The notes beneath the pieces are model-generated. The model searched no databases, was not told the DNA's origin, and saw nothing but the letters and a program-made list of their open reading frames with translations. From RHLJ01 sp963974345 (GTDB lineage Bacteria; Bacteroidota; Rhodothermia; Balneolales; Balneolaceae): a DNA stretch of 64,000 bases. The stretch is from assembly GCA_963974345.1 (NCBI GenBank), contig CAXBBW010000016.1, positions 42,013 through 106,012 on the forward strand, read 5' to 3'. The position numbers and the translations under genes were made by a program. How positions within the stretch are numbered: position 1 is the stretch's first letter; each line of letters opens with the position of its first letter. Positions 8,933 to 17,498 of this stretch are shown here, in pieces.

Positions 8933-9938
8933 TAACGCCAGTCTTAGAAGAATTTATGCCTGATACTTCATTAACTAATTGCTTCCAAACCAATTCAGAA
9001 AAAGAATAGAATGGAGTTTTTTGATGGTACCATCCGAAGTGTAAGCAGTAAGGGGTTGTGTATAAGTGGTCTCCAAGTCCAGGAATAATACCAGCTATTG
9101 AAATTAATATTTTTCTCAACGTTACAGATTTTAGTCCTCTAAATGAATAGACTAAATTATGATTGTAAAATTTGCATTTCACATATTGAAAATCATCATC
9201 GTGTTCTGTTAAGTCGGAAATATAATCTAATTGAGGACTCTCATGACCTTGAAGCCATGGATAAATCGGGATGTTAAGCTTTGACATCGCCATAGCCAAG
9301 CTCCATTCACATGACTCTTCTGTTCTGCCTTGTTCCATTTTACGGCTTTTAAAATGGGTTTCATCCTTACGATCTATCATCTCTCCAGCTAGCTTACAAA
9401 CTTTTTTTGTTGTCTCGTAATCAGAAGCGTACATCATCCCTGATTGTACTCTACTCAGATATGTAAGTCCAAATCTTTTAAGAGTTCTTTTTCTTCGACC
9501 AAAAAAAATATCTCTAAAAACTCCCAAACTTTTAGGCGCTCCAAAAAAATTATCTGAAATCAGGGTTCCAGTGATCGTAAATTCGAATGGTGAAAAAGAA
9601 GTCCAAAGTGAATCGGTATTTCTGCACCATATAATATCACTATCTAAGAAAATGTTTCTTTCAAAAAATAGATACTGATATATGTTATGCTTAAAACCTA
9701 CTATAGAAGCATGCTCTTCTGGGAGTGTATGGATCACATCAAACAACGATTCCAATCCATTTTCCTTAAGAATTTTTCTTTGTTTATCACTACAGGCTAG
9801 TGCTATGGGACGTTCCTTGTCGTAACGTTTTAAACTAATAACTGAAGCAATAGTATGCTTCAAGTATTTAGGGTGACCATAGCTTACGTAGATATAGCCT
9901 TCTTTACCTTTTTTTTCTTTTTTAAATGAATGTAGCAA
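8910..9938 (-). CDS. GT-A-type glycosyltransferase-like protein with DSD motif
   Basis: This 342-residue soluble protein begins with a strand containing YVSYGHPKYL and has a clear DxD-type motif, D99-S-D101, in NIFLDSDIIW. In GT-A enzymes this motif coordinates the metal and the sugar nucleotide. The context of the motif resembles family 8 and related bacterial transferases, but the exact family is not certain. The frame starts with TTG at 9938; no ATG or GTG gives a better start before the first strand. It sits 55 bases after the MlaC-like gene and overlaps Wzi by 23 bases, which fits a role in surface-glycan synthesis. Confidence 0.6.
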   Translation of the reverse strand: MLHSFKKEKKGKEGYIYVSYGHPKYLKHTIASVISLKRYDKERPIALACSDKQRKILKENGLESLFDVIHTLPEEHASIVGFKHNIYQYLFFERNIFLDSDIIWCRNTDSLWTSFSPFEFTITGTLISDNFFGAPKSLGVFRDIFFGRRKRTLKRFGLTYLSRVQSGMMYASDYETTKKVCKLAGEMIDRKDETHFKSRKMEQGRTEESCEWSLAMAMSKLNIPIYPWLQGHESPQLDYISDLTEHDDDFQYVKCKFYNHNLVYSFRGLKSVTLRKILISIAGIIPGLGDHLYTTPYCLHFGWYHQKTPFYSFSELVWKQLVNEVSGINSSKTGVNDKQYKS

Positions 9939-9993
9939 CGCTAATTTTTCCTTAAAGATACAGGTTCTTTTAACTCATTAAAAAATAAAAAAA

Positions 9994-10587
9994 TTACTGC
10001 CCCCCAGCTCTTTTCCTTAGGCTCTCCATTAAAGTATCAAACCCTTTTCGAGTAATTATTCTCTGAAACTGGTTTTTATAAGATTCGGCTGTCCAAAGGT
10101 CATCTATACTCATATCGATAATAACCCATTCATCTCCTTCCAATTCCATCTTATACTCTACTGGAGTTCGAACTTCATCAAGTTGCGCCATTGTTTTAAC
10201 AAGAGCATGGTTATTATCAACTTCAATAGAGTTGTATTTTACACTTGCACGATATATGTCTAGCTTATTTAAAGAGTGATCTCTAACTATGGAAATAAAT
10301 AGGTTTAGAAACTCTTCTCTACTTTCTTCTGAAATCTCATTATAAGTTTCGTCCAGAGCTGTTTTTGCCATTGCCTCAAAATCGATTACTCCATTAATAA
10401 TTTCTTTTAATTCAGCTCTTTGTTGTTCAGAGTATTCTTGTCCTTCTGGACCTAACAATTCTTTTATTTGTAGATCTCTCTCAATTAGCATTGTTTTAAT
10501 TTCTTCATCTACATTTTGTGCAACTGTTATTATCGTTGCTGACATAGAAATAATGCTCACAAGAATACATTGTTTTATAAATCTCAT
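9994..10587 (-). CDS. MlaC/Ttg2D-family periplasmic lipid-binding protein
   Basis: The protein resembles MlaC/Ttg2D (toluene-tolerance) proteins: a signal peptide, then a helical domain with IDFEAMAKTALDETYNEIS, then FLNLFISIVRDHSL and a beta-sheet half with VKTMAQLDE and EWVIIDMSID. Family members carry phospholipids across the periplasm between inner-membrane transporters and the outer membrane. The longest frame opens with GTG at 10608, but the ATG at 10587 gives a normal signal peptide (cleavage near ITVAQ) and is preferred (197 residues). It follows tolC by 10 bases. No Mla ATPase or permease gene is in view, so its partner may be the RND-type exporter at the left edge, as HpnM is paired with HpnN in hopanoid loci. 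Confidence 0.78.
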   Translation of the reverse strand: MRFIKQCILVSIISMSATIITVAQNVDEEIKTMLIERDLQIKELLGPEGQEYSEQQRAELKEIINGVIDFEAMAKTALDETYNEISEESREEFLNLFISIVRDHSLNKLDIYRASVKYNSIEVDNNHALVKTMAQLDEVRTPVEYKMELEGDEWVIIDMSIDDLWTAESYKNQFQRIITRKGFDTLMESLRKRAGGQ

Positions 10588-10597
10588 AAATCCGTAA

Positions 10598-11980
10598 TTA
10601 ATTTTCACTCAGCCTTGTTAACGGGAGACCAGCTGATTTATTTAGCTTAGCAATTGCTGTATTAAATTCAAAAATACTCTCCATTTCTGAAAGTCTAAGT
10701 TCGAGCTCTTGGCGTACTGCATCAACTAGATCTTTAGATTCCCCAAATCCTAAATCATAATCTAATTGTTCCATACGTAGCCATTCTTTAGCAATTTGAA
10801 GAGCTTCATCAGTTTTTTCGACTTTTACTTCAGCTAGTGCTGCATTACGATATGCCTCATTTACTTCTAAGATAATACCATCCTGCATAGCTTCTTTAAG
10901 AAAATCTAATCTATTAACTTCAAGCTTACTGCGTTCCAACGATGTTCTAGCTTGAAAAAAATTCAAATTCTGACGAATAGTAAGTCCCATAGCGGTATTA
11001 AAAGTATTTTCAGGGGTAGAAATAAAGGGATTAGGTTGTCTAGGTCTGATTGGAGTACTAGCAAATGTAGTAGTGAATCCTAAATACAATCCTGGTAAAT
11101 TTTTTGATTTTAAAGAACCAATATATTGTTCCATTGCGGTTCTACCTAATTCAAGACCCAATAATTCAGCTCTATTATTTTTTGCGCTATTCTGATAAAA
11201 ACTTATTGGCTCAATTTGATTCTTTACTGGATCTAAGAAACGAACTTTGGGTTCATAAATAATTTCATTTTCATTTCTTAACGCATACTTCCAAGTTTCT
11301 TTTACGAATACTAAACTTTGAACTACTTCTTCTTTTTGGATTGCAAATTGCGCTTTAAAAACTCTAAACTTGAATATATCTGATTCATCTACTTCTGCTG
11401 GATTATCTTCTAATTGTTCTTCCAATGCTCGACCAATTTGATCTGCCTTGTCTTCAGCGTCTGTTAGTAAACGCTCAATTTCTAAAGCAAAAATATAGCC
11501 ATAATAAAGATCGTGTAATCTTAGTTCAAGTTCTGCTCTTGTGGCTTCATACTCTTGCTCAGTTGCTTTAACTCCAGTTTTAGCTGCAGTTATTGCTTTA
11601 TTTACAGCGCCCCAAATAAACAATGGTTGAACTCCTTCAACTCTTAATCTTGTAAATAATCCAGGGTTGTCCCAATCATTTTTTGCATATGGATCTAAAT
11701 AGATTTCTTCTTCAGGTCTACCTTCTGGAGAAAATACTCCAGGAACAACGGCATGTTCCGAGCGAAAATTAAGCGACGGTAAAAATCTCTGATCTTTTGC
11801 TAATTGAGTTCTGTTTTCAGCTAAATCGACTTTTGTACCAACTACTTTCATTTGACCCGAATTTTCTAGGGCTATTTCAAGAAATTGGTCAAAATTAATC
11901 CTCAATGTATCTTGGGACATAACAACAGATTTCCCGAGAAATAGATTAAAAAGAAGTAGAATAAGTAAGCGTTTAATCAT
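10598..11980 (-). CDS. TolC-family outer membrane efflux protein
   Basis: This 460-residue protein has a signal peptide (cleavage near SVVMSQ) and two OEP repeats. Each has long amphipathic helices rich in E, A, L and Q and a short beta segment. The repeats are seen around residues 30-230 and 255-455; LEIALENSGQMKV and the related helix at about 345-375 are typical. TolC proteins trimerise into a channel through the outer membrane for efflux or type I secretion. It is the first gene of a leftward unit with the MlaC-like protein, GT-A and Wzi. No membrane-fusion protein gene is nearby, so the inner-membrane partner is unknown; the RND exporter at 1-2028 is one candidate. Confidence 0.88.
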   Translation of the reverse strand: MIKRLLILLLFNLFLGKSVVMSQDTLRINFDQFLEIALENSGQMKVVGTKVDLAENRTQLAKDQRFLPSLNFRSEHAVVPGVFSPEGRPEEEIYLDPYAKNDWDNPGLFTRLRVEGVQPLFIWGAVNKAITAAKTGVKATEQEYEATRAELELRLHDLYYGYIFALEIERLLTDAEDKADQIGRALEEQLEDNPAEVDESDIFKFRVFKAQFAIQKEEVVQSLVFVKETWKYALRNENEIIYEPKVRFLDPVKNQIEPISFYQNSAKNNRAELLGLELGRTAMEQYIGSLKSKNLPGLYLGFTTTFASTPIRPRQPNPFISTPENTFNTAMGLTIRQNLNFFQARTSLERSKLEVNRLDFLKEAMQDGIILEVNEAYRNAALAEVKVEKTDEALQIAKEWLRMEQLDYDLGFGESKDLVDAVRQELELRLSEMESIFEFNTAIAKLNKSAGLPLTRLSEN

Positions 11981-12033
11981 AACTAAGTATTTTGCCTAAC
12001 AACGGGTGTTTACATCTTTTATTTAATTAAAAC

Positions 12034-12063
12034 AAAAATAGCCCCATTTGGGGCTATTTTTTT
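12034..12063 (-). terminator. Rho-independent terminator after atpG/tRNA-Ser
   Basis: A near-perfect inverted repeat, AAAATAGCCCC-attt-GGGGCTATTTT, has a 5-bp GC stem (12041-12055) flanked by A/T pairs. Read leftward it ends in a T run, just after the tRNA gene. It should end the ATP synthase/tRNA transcript. Because it is symmetric it could also act in the other direction, but nothing rightward needs it. Confidence 0.85.
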
Positions 12064-12067
12064 ATTG

Positions 12068-12152
12068 CGGAGAGTGAGGGATTCGAACCCCCGGAGACTT
12101 GCGCCTCAACGGTTTTCAAGACCGCCGCATTCGACCACTCTGCCAACTCTCC
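12068..12152 (-). tRNA. tRNA-Ser (anticodon UGA)
   Basis: The minus strand folds into an 85-nt tRNA with the long variable arm of class II serine tRNAs. The acceptor stem pairs GGAGAGT with ACTCTCC. The anticodon loop is CTTGAAA, giving UGA, which reads UCA and UCG codons. The T loop is GGTTCGAATCC. The discriminator base is G, as expected for serine, and the 3' CCA is not encoded. The tRNA begins 5 nt after the atpG stop codon and is followed at once by a terminator. It is therefore probably cut from the 3' end of the ATP synthase mRNA by RNase P. Confidence 0.95.
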
Positions 12153-12157
12153 TAAAA

Positions 12158-13051
12158 TCAGTCTCCACTTAGTGCCTGGGCACCGGATACAATCTCAGAA
12201 ATTTCAGTCGTAATTGCACTTTGTCGTGCTTTATTATATTTAAGTCGTAGTTCTTGCTCTAGTTCTTTCGCATTTTCAGTAGCACTTTCCATTGCTGACA
12301 TTCTTGCACCCTGTTCTGATGCGTTAGATTCTAGTACCGCTTTCCATAGTTGAATGTTCAAATGAAGTGGCAATAATTTTTCTAAAATGACTTCAGAATC
12401 AGGTTCGAAAATATAATCATTTGCACTATTAGAAGCATCATCAGAACTAGCAGAAATTGTATTAGGATCTATTGGAAGAACCTTGTCTATTCTTCTATTT
12501 TGTGCAATTACTGATTTAAACTCATTGAAAGCTACAAATACTTCATCATAAACTTCAGAAACAAAATTTTCAGTTAAAGCACTCATAATTTCAGATGTCT
12601 TTGAATATTGAAGATCATCGAAAAAACCAGGGTGTGATTCAATCACATTATATTTACGCTTTTTGAAATATGCGCCTGCTTTTTTCCCAATTGTAATCAA
12701 AGAGAGAGTGCCGTTCTTTTTATGCTCTAAAAAGTTAGATTCAATAGATTTTTCAACTTCTTTAAATAGATTGTTATTAAATCCACCACATAAACCTCTA
12801 TCGGAACCTACTACAACCATTAATACGTTCTCAACTTCTTCAGAAGTTCGCATGATTGGATTAGAATCTGAACTACTACCTACTAAGCGACCTACAACAT
12901 CTTGGATCTTAGATGCATAAGGACGAGTCTGTACCATACGTTCCTGAGCTTTTCTAAGCTTAGCAGCTGCTACCATTTTCATGGCTCTAGTAATCTGCTG
13001 TGTATTGTTTACAGTAGTAATCCTATTTCGTATGTCACGTAGATTTGCCAT
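12158..13051 (-). CDS. atpG: ATP synthase F1 subunit gamma
   Basis: This 297-residue subunit forms the central rotor shaft that couples proton flow in Fo to catalysis in F1. The N-terminal helix signature NLRDIRNRITTVNNTQQITRAMKMV (residues 3-27) and the C-terminal helix SAMESATENA...YNKARQSAITTEISEIVSGA are the two coiled-coil arms of gamma. The internal GSDRGLCGGFN segment is also diagnostic. Length is within the usual 285-310. It is the last protein gene of the atpBEFHAG run, 3 bases after atpA. The tRNA-Ser gene follows directly. Beta and epsilon subunits are not encoded here. Confidence 0.97.
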   Translation of the reverse strand: MANLRDIRNRITTVNNTQQITRAMKMVAAAKLRKAQERMVQTRPYASKIQDVVGRLVGSSSDSNPIMRTSEEVENVLMVVVGSDRGLCGGFNNNLFKEVEKSIESNFLEHKKNGTLSLITIGKKAGAYFKKRKYNVIESHPGFFDDLQYSKTSEIMSALTENFVSEVYDEVFVAFNEFKSVIAQNRRIDKVLPIDPNTISASSDDASNSANDYIFEPDSEVILEKLLPLHLNIQLWKAVLESNASEQGARMSAMESATENAKELEQELRLKYNKARQSAITTEISEIVSGAQALSGD

Positions 13052-13054
13052 CTA

Positions 13055-14671
13055 TTAAGCTTCTTGTGCTGCTAAAATTTGATCGATTACTGTTTTTGCG
13101 GTAGCTATCACATCAGTCCCAAATTCATCACTTAAAACACCACTAGATGCGAGTGATTCCATTTCTTTACCATATTTACTCAATACAGTTTCAAGAAATT
13201 GTGATTGAAACTCACTAATTTTTTCAACAGGTAATTTATCAAGTAAACCTTCAGCATTCACTTTAAGAAGAACAATTTCGCGTTCAACTGGAAGTGGCTT
13301 ATAAACATCTTGCTTTAAGAGTTCCGCAGTACGCTCACCTCTTCTAAGCTGTGCTTGTGTTGCAGGATCAAGATCAGAACCAAACTTAGCAAAAGCTTCA
13401 AGCTCTCGATATTGAGCTAAATCAAGTTTTAAAGTACCTGAAAGTTTTCTCATTGATTTCACCTGTGCTGAACCACCAACACGAGATACTGATATCCCAA
13501 CATCAATTGCTGGACGAGTACCAGAATTGAATAAATCAGTATCTAAGAAAATCTGACCATCAGTAATAGAAATTACGTTGGTTGGAATATAAGCAGAAAC
13601 GTCACCCGCTTGTGTTTCTATAATTGGTAAAGCCGTTAAAGAACCACCACCTTTTACCATTGGCTTTAATACCTCTGGCAAATTATTCATTGCCTGAGCT
13701 ACTTTATCATCATTAATAATTTTTGCAGATCTTTCTAAAAGACGACTGTGTAAATAGAATACATCACCTGGATATGCTTCACGTCCCGGAGGTCTTTTCA
13801 AAAGTAGTGAAAGCTCACGGTAAGCTACTGCCTGCTTCGATAAATCATCATAAACAACTAATGCATGACGACCAGTATCTCGGAAATACTCACCAACTGT
13901 TGCTCCTGCAAAAGGAGCAATATATTGCAATGGTGCAGCATCACTAGCAGGAGCACTGATAATTACAGAATACTCCATAGCTCCATTCTCTTCAAGAACT
14001 TTATAGATATTTGCAACCGTTGATGCTTTTTGACCAATAGCTACATAAATACAAAAAACTGGTTTTTCAGAGTTTTGGGTAGCTTTTTGATTCAAAATTG
14101 TATCAACAGCAACAGAGGTTTTACCTGTTTGACGATCACCAATTATCAACTCACGTTGACCACGACCAATAGGAATAAGTGAATCAATCGCCTTAAGACC
14201 TGTTTGAAGAGGTTCAGTAACAGGCTCTCGATAAATTACACCAGGGGCTTTTCTTTCTAACGGAAGTTTGATGGTTTCACCTGTAATAGGTCCTTTACCA
14301 TCAATTGGATTTCCTAATGGATCAATTACACGTCCTAATAAACCGTCACCAACATTCATTGATGCGATACTCTTAGTACGTTTAACAACATCACCTTCTT
14401 CCACAGCATTACCTGCGTTAAAAAGTACGATACCAACGTTATCTTCTTCTAAGTTAAGTACCATTCCTGTAGCAGCAACTCCATTTTCGTCTTTTGAATC
14501 TGGAAGAACTACTAATTCACCGGCTTCTACTTGTGAAAGTCCGTAAACACGTGCAATACCATCACCTACTTCTAGTACGGTACCTACATCATATACATCT
14601 GCTTCGTTATCGAAGCCCGAAAGTTGTTTACGTAATATAGCTGAAACTTCGTCTGGTCTGACTTGGCTCAT
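13055..14671 (-). CDS. atpA: ATP synthase F1 subunit alpha
   Basis: This 538-residue protein is the non-catalytic nucleotide-binding subunit of F1. It shows the N-terminal beta-barrel (VGTVLEVGDGIARVYGL), the Walker A motif GDRQTGKT near residue 172, the segment LVVYDDLSKQAVAYRELSLLLKRPPGREAYPGDVFYLHSRLLER (split by family into Walker B and the signature region), and the alpha-subunit arginine-finger region SVSRVGGSAQ. It is slightly longer than the Escherichia coli protein (513). It lies 30 bases after atpH and 3 bases before atpG in the leftward operon. Confidence 0.98.
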   Translation of the reverse strand: MSQVRPDEVSAILRKQLSGFDNEADVYDVGTVLEVGDGIARVYGLSQVEAGELVVLPDSKDENGVAATGMVLNLEEDNVGIVLFNAGNAVEEGDVVKRTKSIASMNVGDGLLGRVIDPLGNPIDGKGPITGETIKLPLERKAPGVIYREPVTEPLQTGLKAIDSLIPIGRGQRELIIGDRQTGKTSVAVDTILNQKATQNSEKPVFCIYVAIGQKASTVANIYKVLEENGAMEYSVIISAPASDAAPLQYIAPFAGATVGEYFRDTGRHALVVYDDLSKQAVAYRELSLLLKRPPGREAYPGDVFYLHSRLLERSAKIINDDKVAQAMNNLPEVLKPMVKGGGSLTALPIIETQAGDVSAYIPTNVISITDGQIFLDTDLFNSGTRPAIDVGISVSRVGGSAQVKSMRKLSGTLKLDLAQYRELEAFAKFGSDLDPATQAQLRRGERTAELLKQDVYKPLPVEREIVLLKVNAEGLLDKLPVEKISEFQSQFLETVLSKYGKEMESLASSGVLSDEFGTDVIATAKTVIDQILAAQEA

Positions 14672-14701
14672 TGTATTATTAGTTTCTGAATCGTTTTAAT
14701 T

Positions 14702-15250
14702 CTATTCCACGCTATTTGCGAGGAACATTTGTTCAAGCTGTTCTAATTTGTGTTTAACGGTTCCATCAATTACCGTATCCTGAATTTTAACTAAAAGACC
14801 ACCTTTCAAATCTAATTGCTCTTTTAAATTCATTTCTACTTTCTTAGAAGTAGATTTTTCCAACACTTTTTTAAGCTCTTTAATTTGTTCGCTATCTAAA
14901 GACTTAGCAGTGCGCACTTCAACTTCAATAATTCCAGCGAATTCATTGTATTGCTCTATAAAAGCTGATACAATTTCTACTAAAATTGCTGTTCTCTCTT
15001 TGGCAGAAATTAGCTTTATAAACTCGTTAGTGAGTTTACTAACATTCTTTCCAAAAATTGAATGAAGTGCTGCTTCTTTATCAGAAGGTTTGATAACAGG
15101 ACTTTTTAGAAAAACTAATAGCTCCTTTGAGTTATCAATAGTTCCTTTGATAAATAAGATATCTTTTAGCGTTTCTTCAACTACATTTTGTTCCTTTGCT
15201 GTTTCCAACAAAGCTGTAGCATAACGTCGCGCTGCTTTAGACACCAACAT
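14702..15250 (-). CDS. atpH: ATP synthase F1 subunit delta
   Basis: This 182-residue subunit links the F1 head to the peripheral stalk. The N-terminal helical domain starts SKAARRYATALLETA and contains VKKSPVI-like FLKSPVIKPSDKEAAL. The C-terminal domain carries EVRTAKSLDSEQIKELKKVLE and the conserved DLKGGLLVKIQDTVIDGTVKHKLEQL end. Its position between atpF and atpA agrees. The ATG at 15250 is the only sensible start, 11 bases after the atpF stop. Confidence 0.95.
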   Translation of the reverse strand: MLVSKAARRYATALLETAKEQNVVEETLKDILFIKGTIDNSKELLVFLKSPVIKPSDKEAALHSIFGKNVSKLTNEFIKLISAKERTAILVEIVSAFIEQYNEFAGIIEVEVRTAKSLDSEQIKELKKVLEKSTSKKVEMNLKEQLDLKGGLLVKIQDTVIDGTVKHKLEQLEQMFLANSVE

Positions 15251-15261
15251 AGATTATTGAG

Positions 15262-15777
15262 TTAATTTTTTGACAAGTCGTTGATAAAATTATCAACAAG
15301 CTTGCTATTCTTTTTTGAGTCGAGCTCTGAATCAAGAATGGTTGAAGCTGCTTTAATAGCTAAATGTGCAACTTCTTGTCGCAGTTCAGTTAAAGCTTGT
15401 TTCTTTTCTTGTTCAATTGAAGCTCGAGCTTGTTCAACGAGTTGTGTAGCATCGTCTTTTGCTTTCGTAATAAGGTCTTCACGAAGTATCTCTGCTTCTT
15501 CTTTAGCCTTCTTACGAATTTGCTGTGCATTCGCTTCTGCTTCACGAAGTGCCTTCTCATTATCTTTAGAAACTTGCTCAGCTTTAGCTAATGCTTGCTC
15601 AGCAGATTCTAAAGAATCTTTGATTTTGGCTTCTCGCTCATTGAGCGATTTCATGATTGGAGGTACGGCGTACTTCATCATCACCAATAAGAACAAAATC
15701 ATGGATATTAAAATCCAGATTGCGAACCCTGGGTTAAATGATAGAATTCCACCTCCGCCTGCTAAAAGAAAAGTCAT
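15262..15777 (-). CDS. atpF: ATP synthase Fo subunit b
   Basis: This 171-residue subunit has one N-terminal transmembrane helix (about residues 17-36, WILISMILFLLVMMKYAV). A long charged helix rich in A, E and K runs to the C-terminus and dimerises into the peripheral stalk. The short sequence MKSLNEREAKIKDSLESAE after the helix is typical of b subunits. A single copy is seen; there is no b-prime gene. It is 13 bases downstream of atpE and 11 bases upstream of atpH. Confidence 0.95.
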   Translation of the reverse strand: MTFLLAGGGGILSFNPGFAIWILISMILFLLVMMKYAVPPIMKSLNEREAKIKDSLESAEQALAKAEQVSKDNEKALREAEANAQQIRKKAKEEAEILREDLITKAKDDATQLVEQARASIEQEKKQALTELRQEVAHLAIKAASTILDSELDSKKNSKLVDNFINDLSKN

Positions 15778-15790
15778 GGATAATCCTTAA

Positions 15791-16012
15791 TTATGAACCA
15801 ATTCCTAATGCAAGAAGGATACAAATTACCATTCCAAGAAGGGCTACACCCTCGATGAAAGCGGCAGTTAGAATCATTGCTCCACGAATATCTCCAGATG
15901 CTTCTGGTTGTCGTGCAATACTTTCTGTTGCGCCTTTACCGATCATTCCGATTCCGATTCCTGCGCCTAAAGCTACGATTCCAGCTCCAATACCGGCTGC
16001 TAAAAGTCCCAT
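15791..16012 (-). CDS. atpE: ATP synthase Fo subunit c
   Basis: This 73-residue hairpin of two glycine-rich transmembrane helices is joined by the conserved polar loop ARQPEA. The ion-binding carboxylate is E54 in AAFIEGVALLG. The residue after it is glycine, and the position usually held by the glutamine of sodium-type rings is isoleucine (GIGIGMIGKG), so the sodium-binding set is not present. A proton-coupled ring is therefore the better reading. The subunit oligomerises into the rotor ring in the inner membrane. It lies between atpB and atpF. Confidence 0.96.
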   Translation of the reverse strand: MGLLAAGIGAGIVALGAGIGIGMIGKGATESIARQPEASGDIRGAMILTAAFIEGVALLGMVICILLALGIGS

Positions 16013-16057
16013 AGTATTCTATTTTTATTTGTTTGAGTTATTTATGTGTAAAAATAA

Positions 16058-17125
16058 TTATGCTGAATGTTCAGCGTGATAATGTTCTTCGGAGTGATTA
16101 TGGTCTTCTGCTGCCATTCCAATAAACACCGCAGAAAGAAGAGTGAAAATATAAGCCTGTAATAAACCTACAAAAACCTTCAGGGCATATAATACAACAG
16201 TTAATGCAACTGAAACCACACTAATTCCATAACCACCAATCGGACCGAATAAATCTGCAAAAATAAAAATTAATCCGAGTATTGCGATAATCATGATTTT
16301 ACCTGAAAGCATATTAGCAAACAATCGAATTGCTAATGCAAAAGGCTTTGTGAAAACTCCTAAAATTTCTACAGGTGTTAGTATCGCTCTTACCCAAGTA
16401 GGTACCCCTGGAAACCAGAATATATGCCCCCAATAATCTTTAGTTCCACTAAATTGAGTTACAAAAAATGTCATCACAGCTAGGGTTGCTGTAACTGTTA
16501 AATCAGCAGTTGCTGTTGCAGCCCAAGGAAAAAGACCAAATAAGTTCATAAATGCAATCCCCATAAACATAGTAAAAAAGTAAGGGACATATTTATCTGC
16601 TTTGTGGTCATCTATATTTGCTCGTGCTACATCATCTCTTATGAACACAAAAAGTATTTCAAATATATTTTGTAAAACACCCTGTGGCTCAACTTGACTA
16701 CCAATTCCTTTCTGGTAGCGTTTAGACATTGAAACTGTAAGCCATACAGCTAGAATCATTCCCATCCAAAAGTAAACTAGGTGAGATGTTATAGAAAAGT
16801 CGATAAGTAGATGACCACCTTGTGGTGGAACTAGCAGATGATCTACATCATTAAATTCTGAATTTTCAATTAAAGAATGAGTACTAAGTGCCGCACTAAA
16901 TCTTTTAGCACCAGAGGCATCTTCCCAAAGAATCAATCTAGGGAGATAAATCTTCCCCCCATTAATAAATCCTGGGACTTTAAAATAATCGTGATCAGCT
17001 ACAGTTCCCATAACATCTAATATAGGTTCTTCGTCCCCACTAGCTGCGTCTGATGCAAATATATTTGGGGTACTCGCTGATAAAAAAAGAATCGTAAGAA
17101 ATACGCGACGCAGGGTCTGGATCAT
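16058..17125 (-). CDS. atpB: ATP synthase Fo subunit a
   Basis: This 355-residue stator channel subunit carries the essential arginine in FALAIRLFANMLSGK near residue 264. Several transmembrane helices and a histidine-rich tail (EDHNHSEEHYHAEH) are also visible. It is longer than the Escherichia coli protein (271) because it has an N-terminal signal-peptide-like segment and an extra periplasmic domain of about 100 residues before the first core helix. Such extended a subunits are usual in Bacteroidota. The gene overlaps the AtpI-like gene by one base and precedes atpE by 45 bases. Confidence 0.95.
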   Translation of the reverse strand: MIQTLRRVFLTILFLSASTPNIFASDAASGDEEPILDVMGTVADHDYFKVPGFINGGKIYLPRLILWEDASGAKRFSAALSTHSLIENSEFNDVDHLLVPPQGGHLLIDFSITSHLVYFWMGMILAVWLTVSMSKRYQKGIGSQVEPQGVLQNIFEILFVFIRDDVARANIDDHKADKYVPYFFTMFMGIAFMNLFGLFPWAATATADLTVTATLAVMTFFVTQFSGTKDYWGHIFWFPGVPTWVRAILTPVEILGVFTKPFALAIRLFANMLSGKIMIIAILGLIFIFADLFGPIGGYGISVVSVALTVVLYALKVFVGLLQAYIFTLLSAVFIGMAAEDHNHSEEHYHAEHSA

Positions 17126-17496
17126 TACTGTTTACTGCTTTTCTTGTCTAAGATCTTGTTGAATAAAATCATTTCTGTTATAGAATTGTAAAGATAGGAA
17201 ATTATGAAACTAACTGTAAAGTAGATTTCATCAATTTTTGTTACTCCAAGCAAAATACCGATAATAATTAGAACTGTTATAAATCGACCTATCAAAGAAA
17301 AAAAGAAAATCTTATTAAATTGATTCCATTCACTATCCCAGAAAGTATCTAGAATCCAAGCACTTACTAAAATTGAAGAGGTGCTTAAAAGAGCCCCTAG
17401 AAATAGTCCAGTAGCTTTGTAAATGGGGAGAAAAAAAAATGTGCTTAGTAAAAAAAATAGAATCAATAAATTCACTTTAACAAGCTTCTTTAGCAT
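17125..17496 (-). CDS. Small four-helix membrane protein in the AtpI position
   Basis: This 123-residue, very hydrophobic protein has four predicted helices (about residues 7-27, 29-50, 62-82 and 88-108) with charged ends. No strong sequence motif is visible. Position (between AtpZ and atpB), length and topology fit the ATP synthase protein I family. In other bacteria AtpI helps c-ring assembly or magnesium uptake. It starts 2 bases after the AtpZ stop and overlaps atpB by one base, so it is part of the operon. Assignment is mainly by context. Confidence 0.6.
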   Translation of the reverse strand: MLKKLVKVNLLILFFLLSTFFFLPIYKATGLFLGALLSTSSILVSAWILDTFWDSEWNQFNKIFFFSLIGRFITVLIIIGILLGVTKIDEIYFTVSFIISYLYNSITEMILFNKILDKKSSKQ

Positions 17497-17498
17497 AG

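Noticed and set aside
2801..9938. A prophage or transposon as the source of the mixed-strand island.
   Set aside because: No integrase, transposase, terminal repeats or attachment site is visible, and all genes have envelope functions.
15281..16079. Plus-strand frames opposite atpF, atpE and the start of atpB that look long for chance.
   Set aside because: They are antisense shadows created by the alanine- and glycine-rich codons of the real minus-strand genes.
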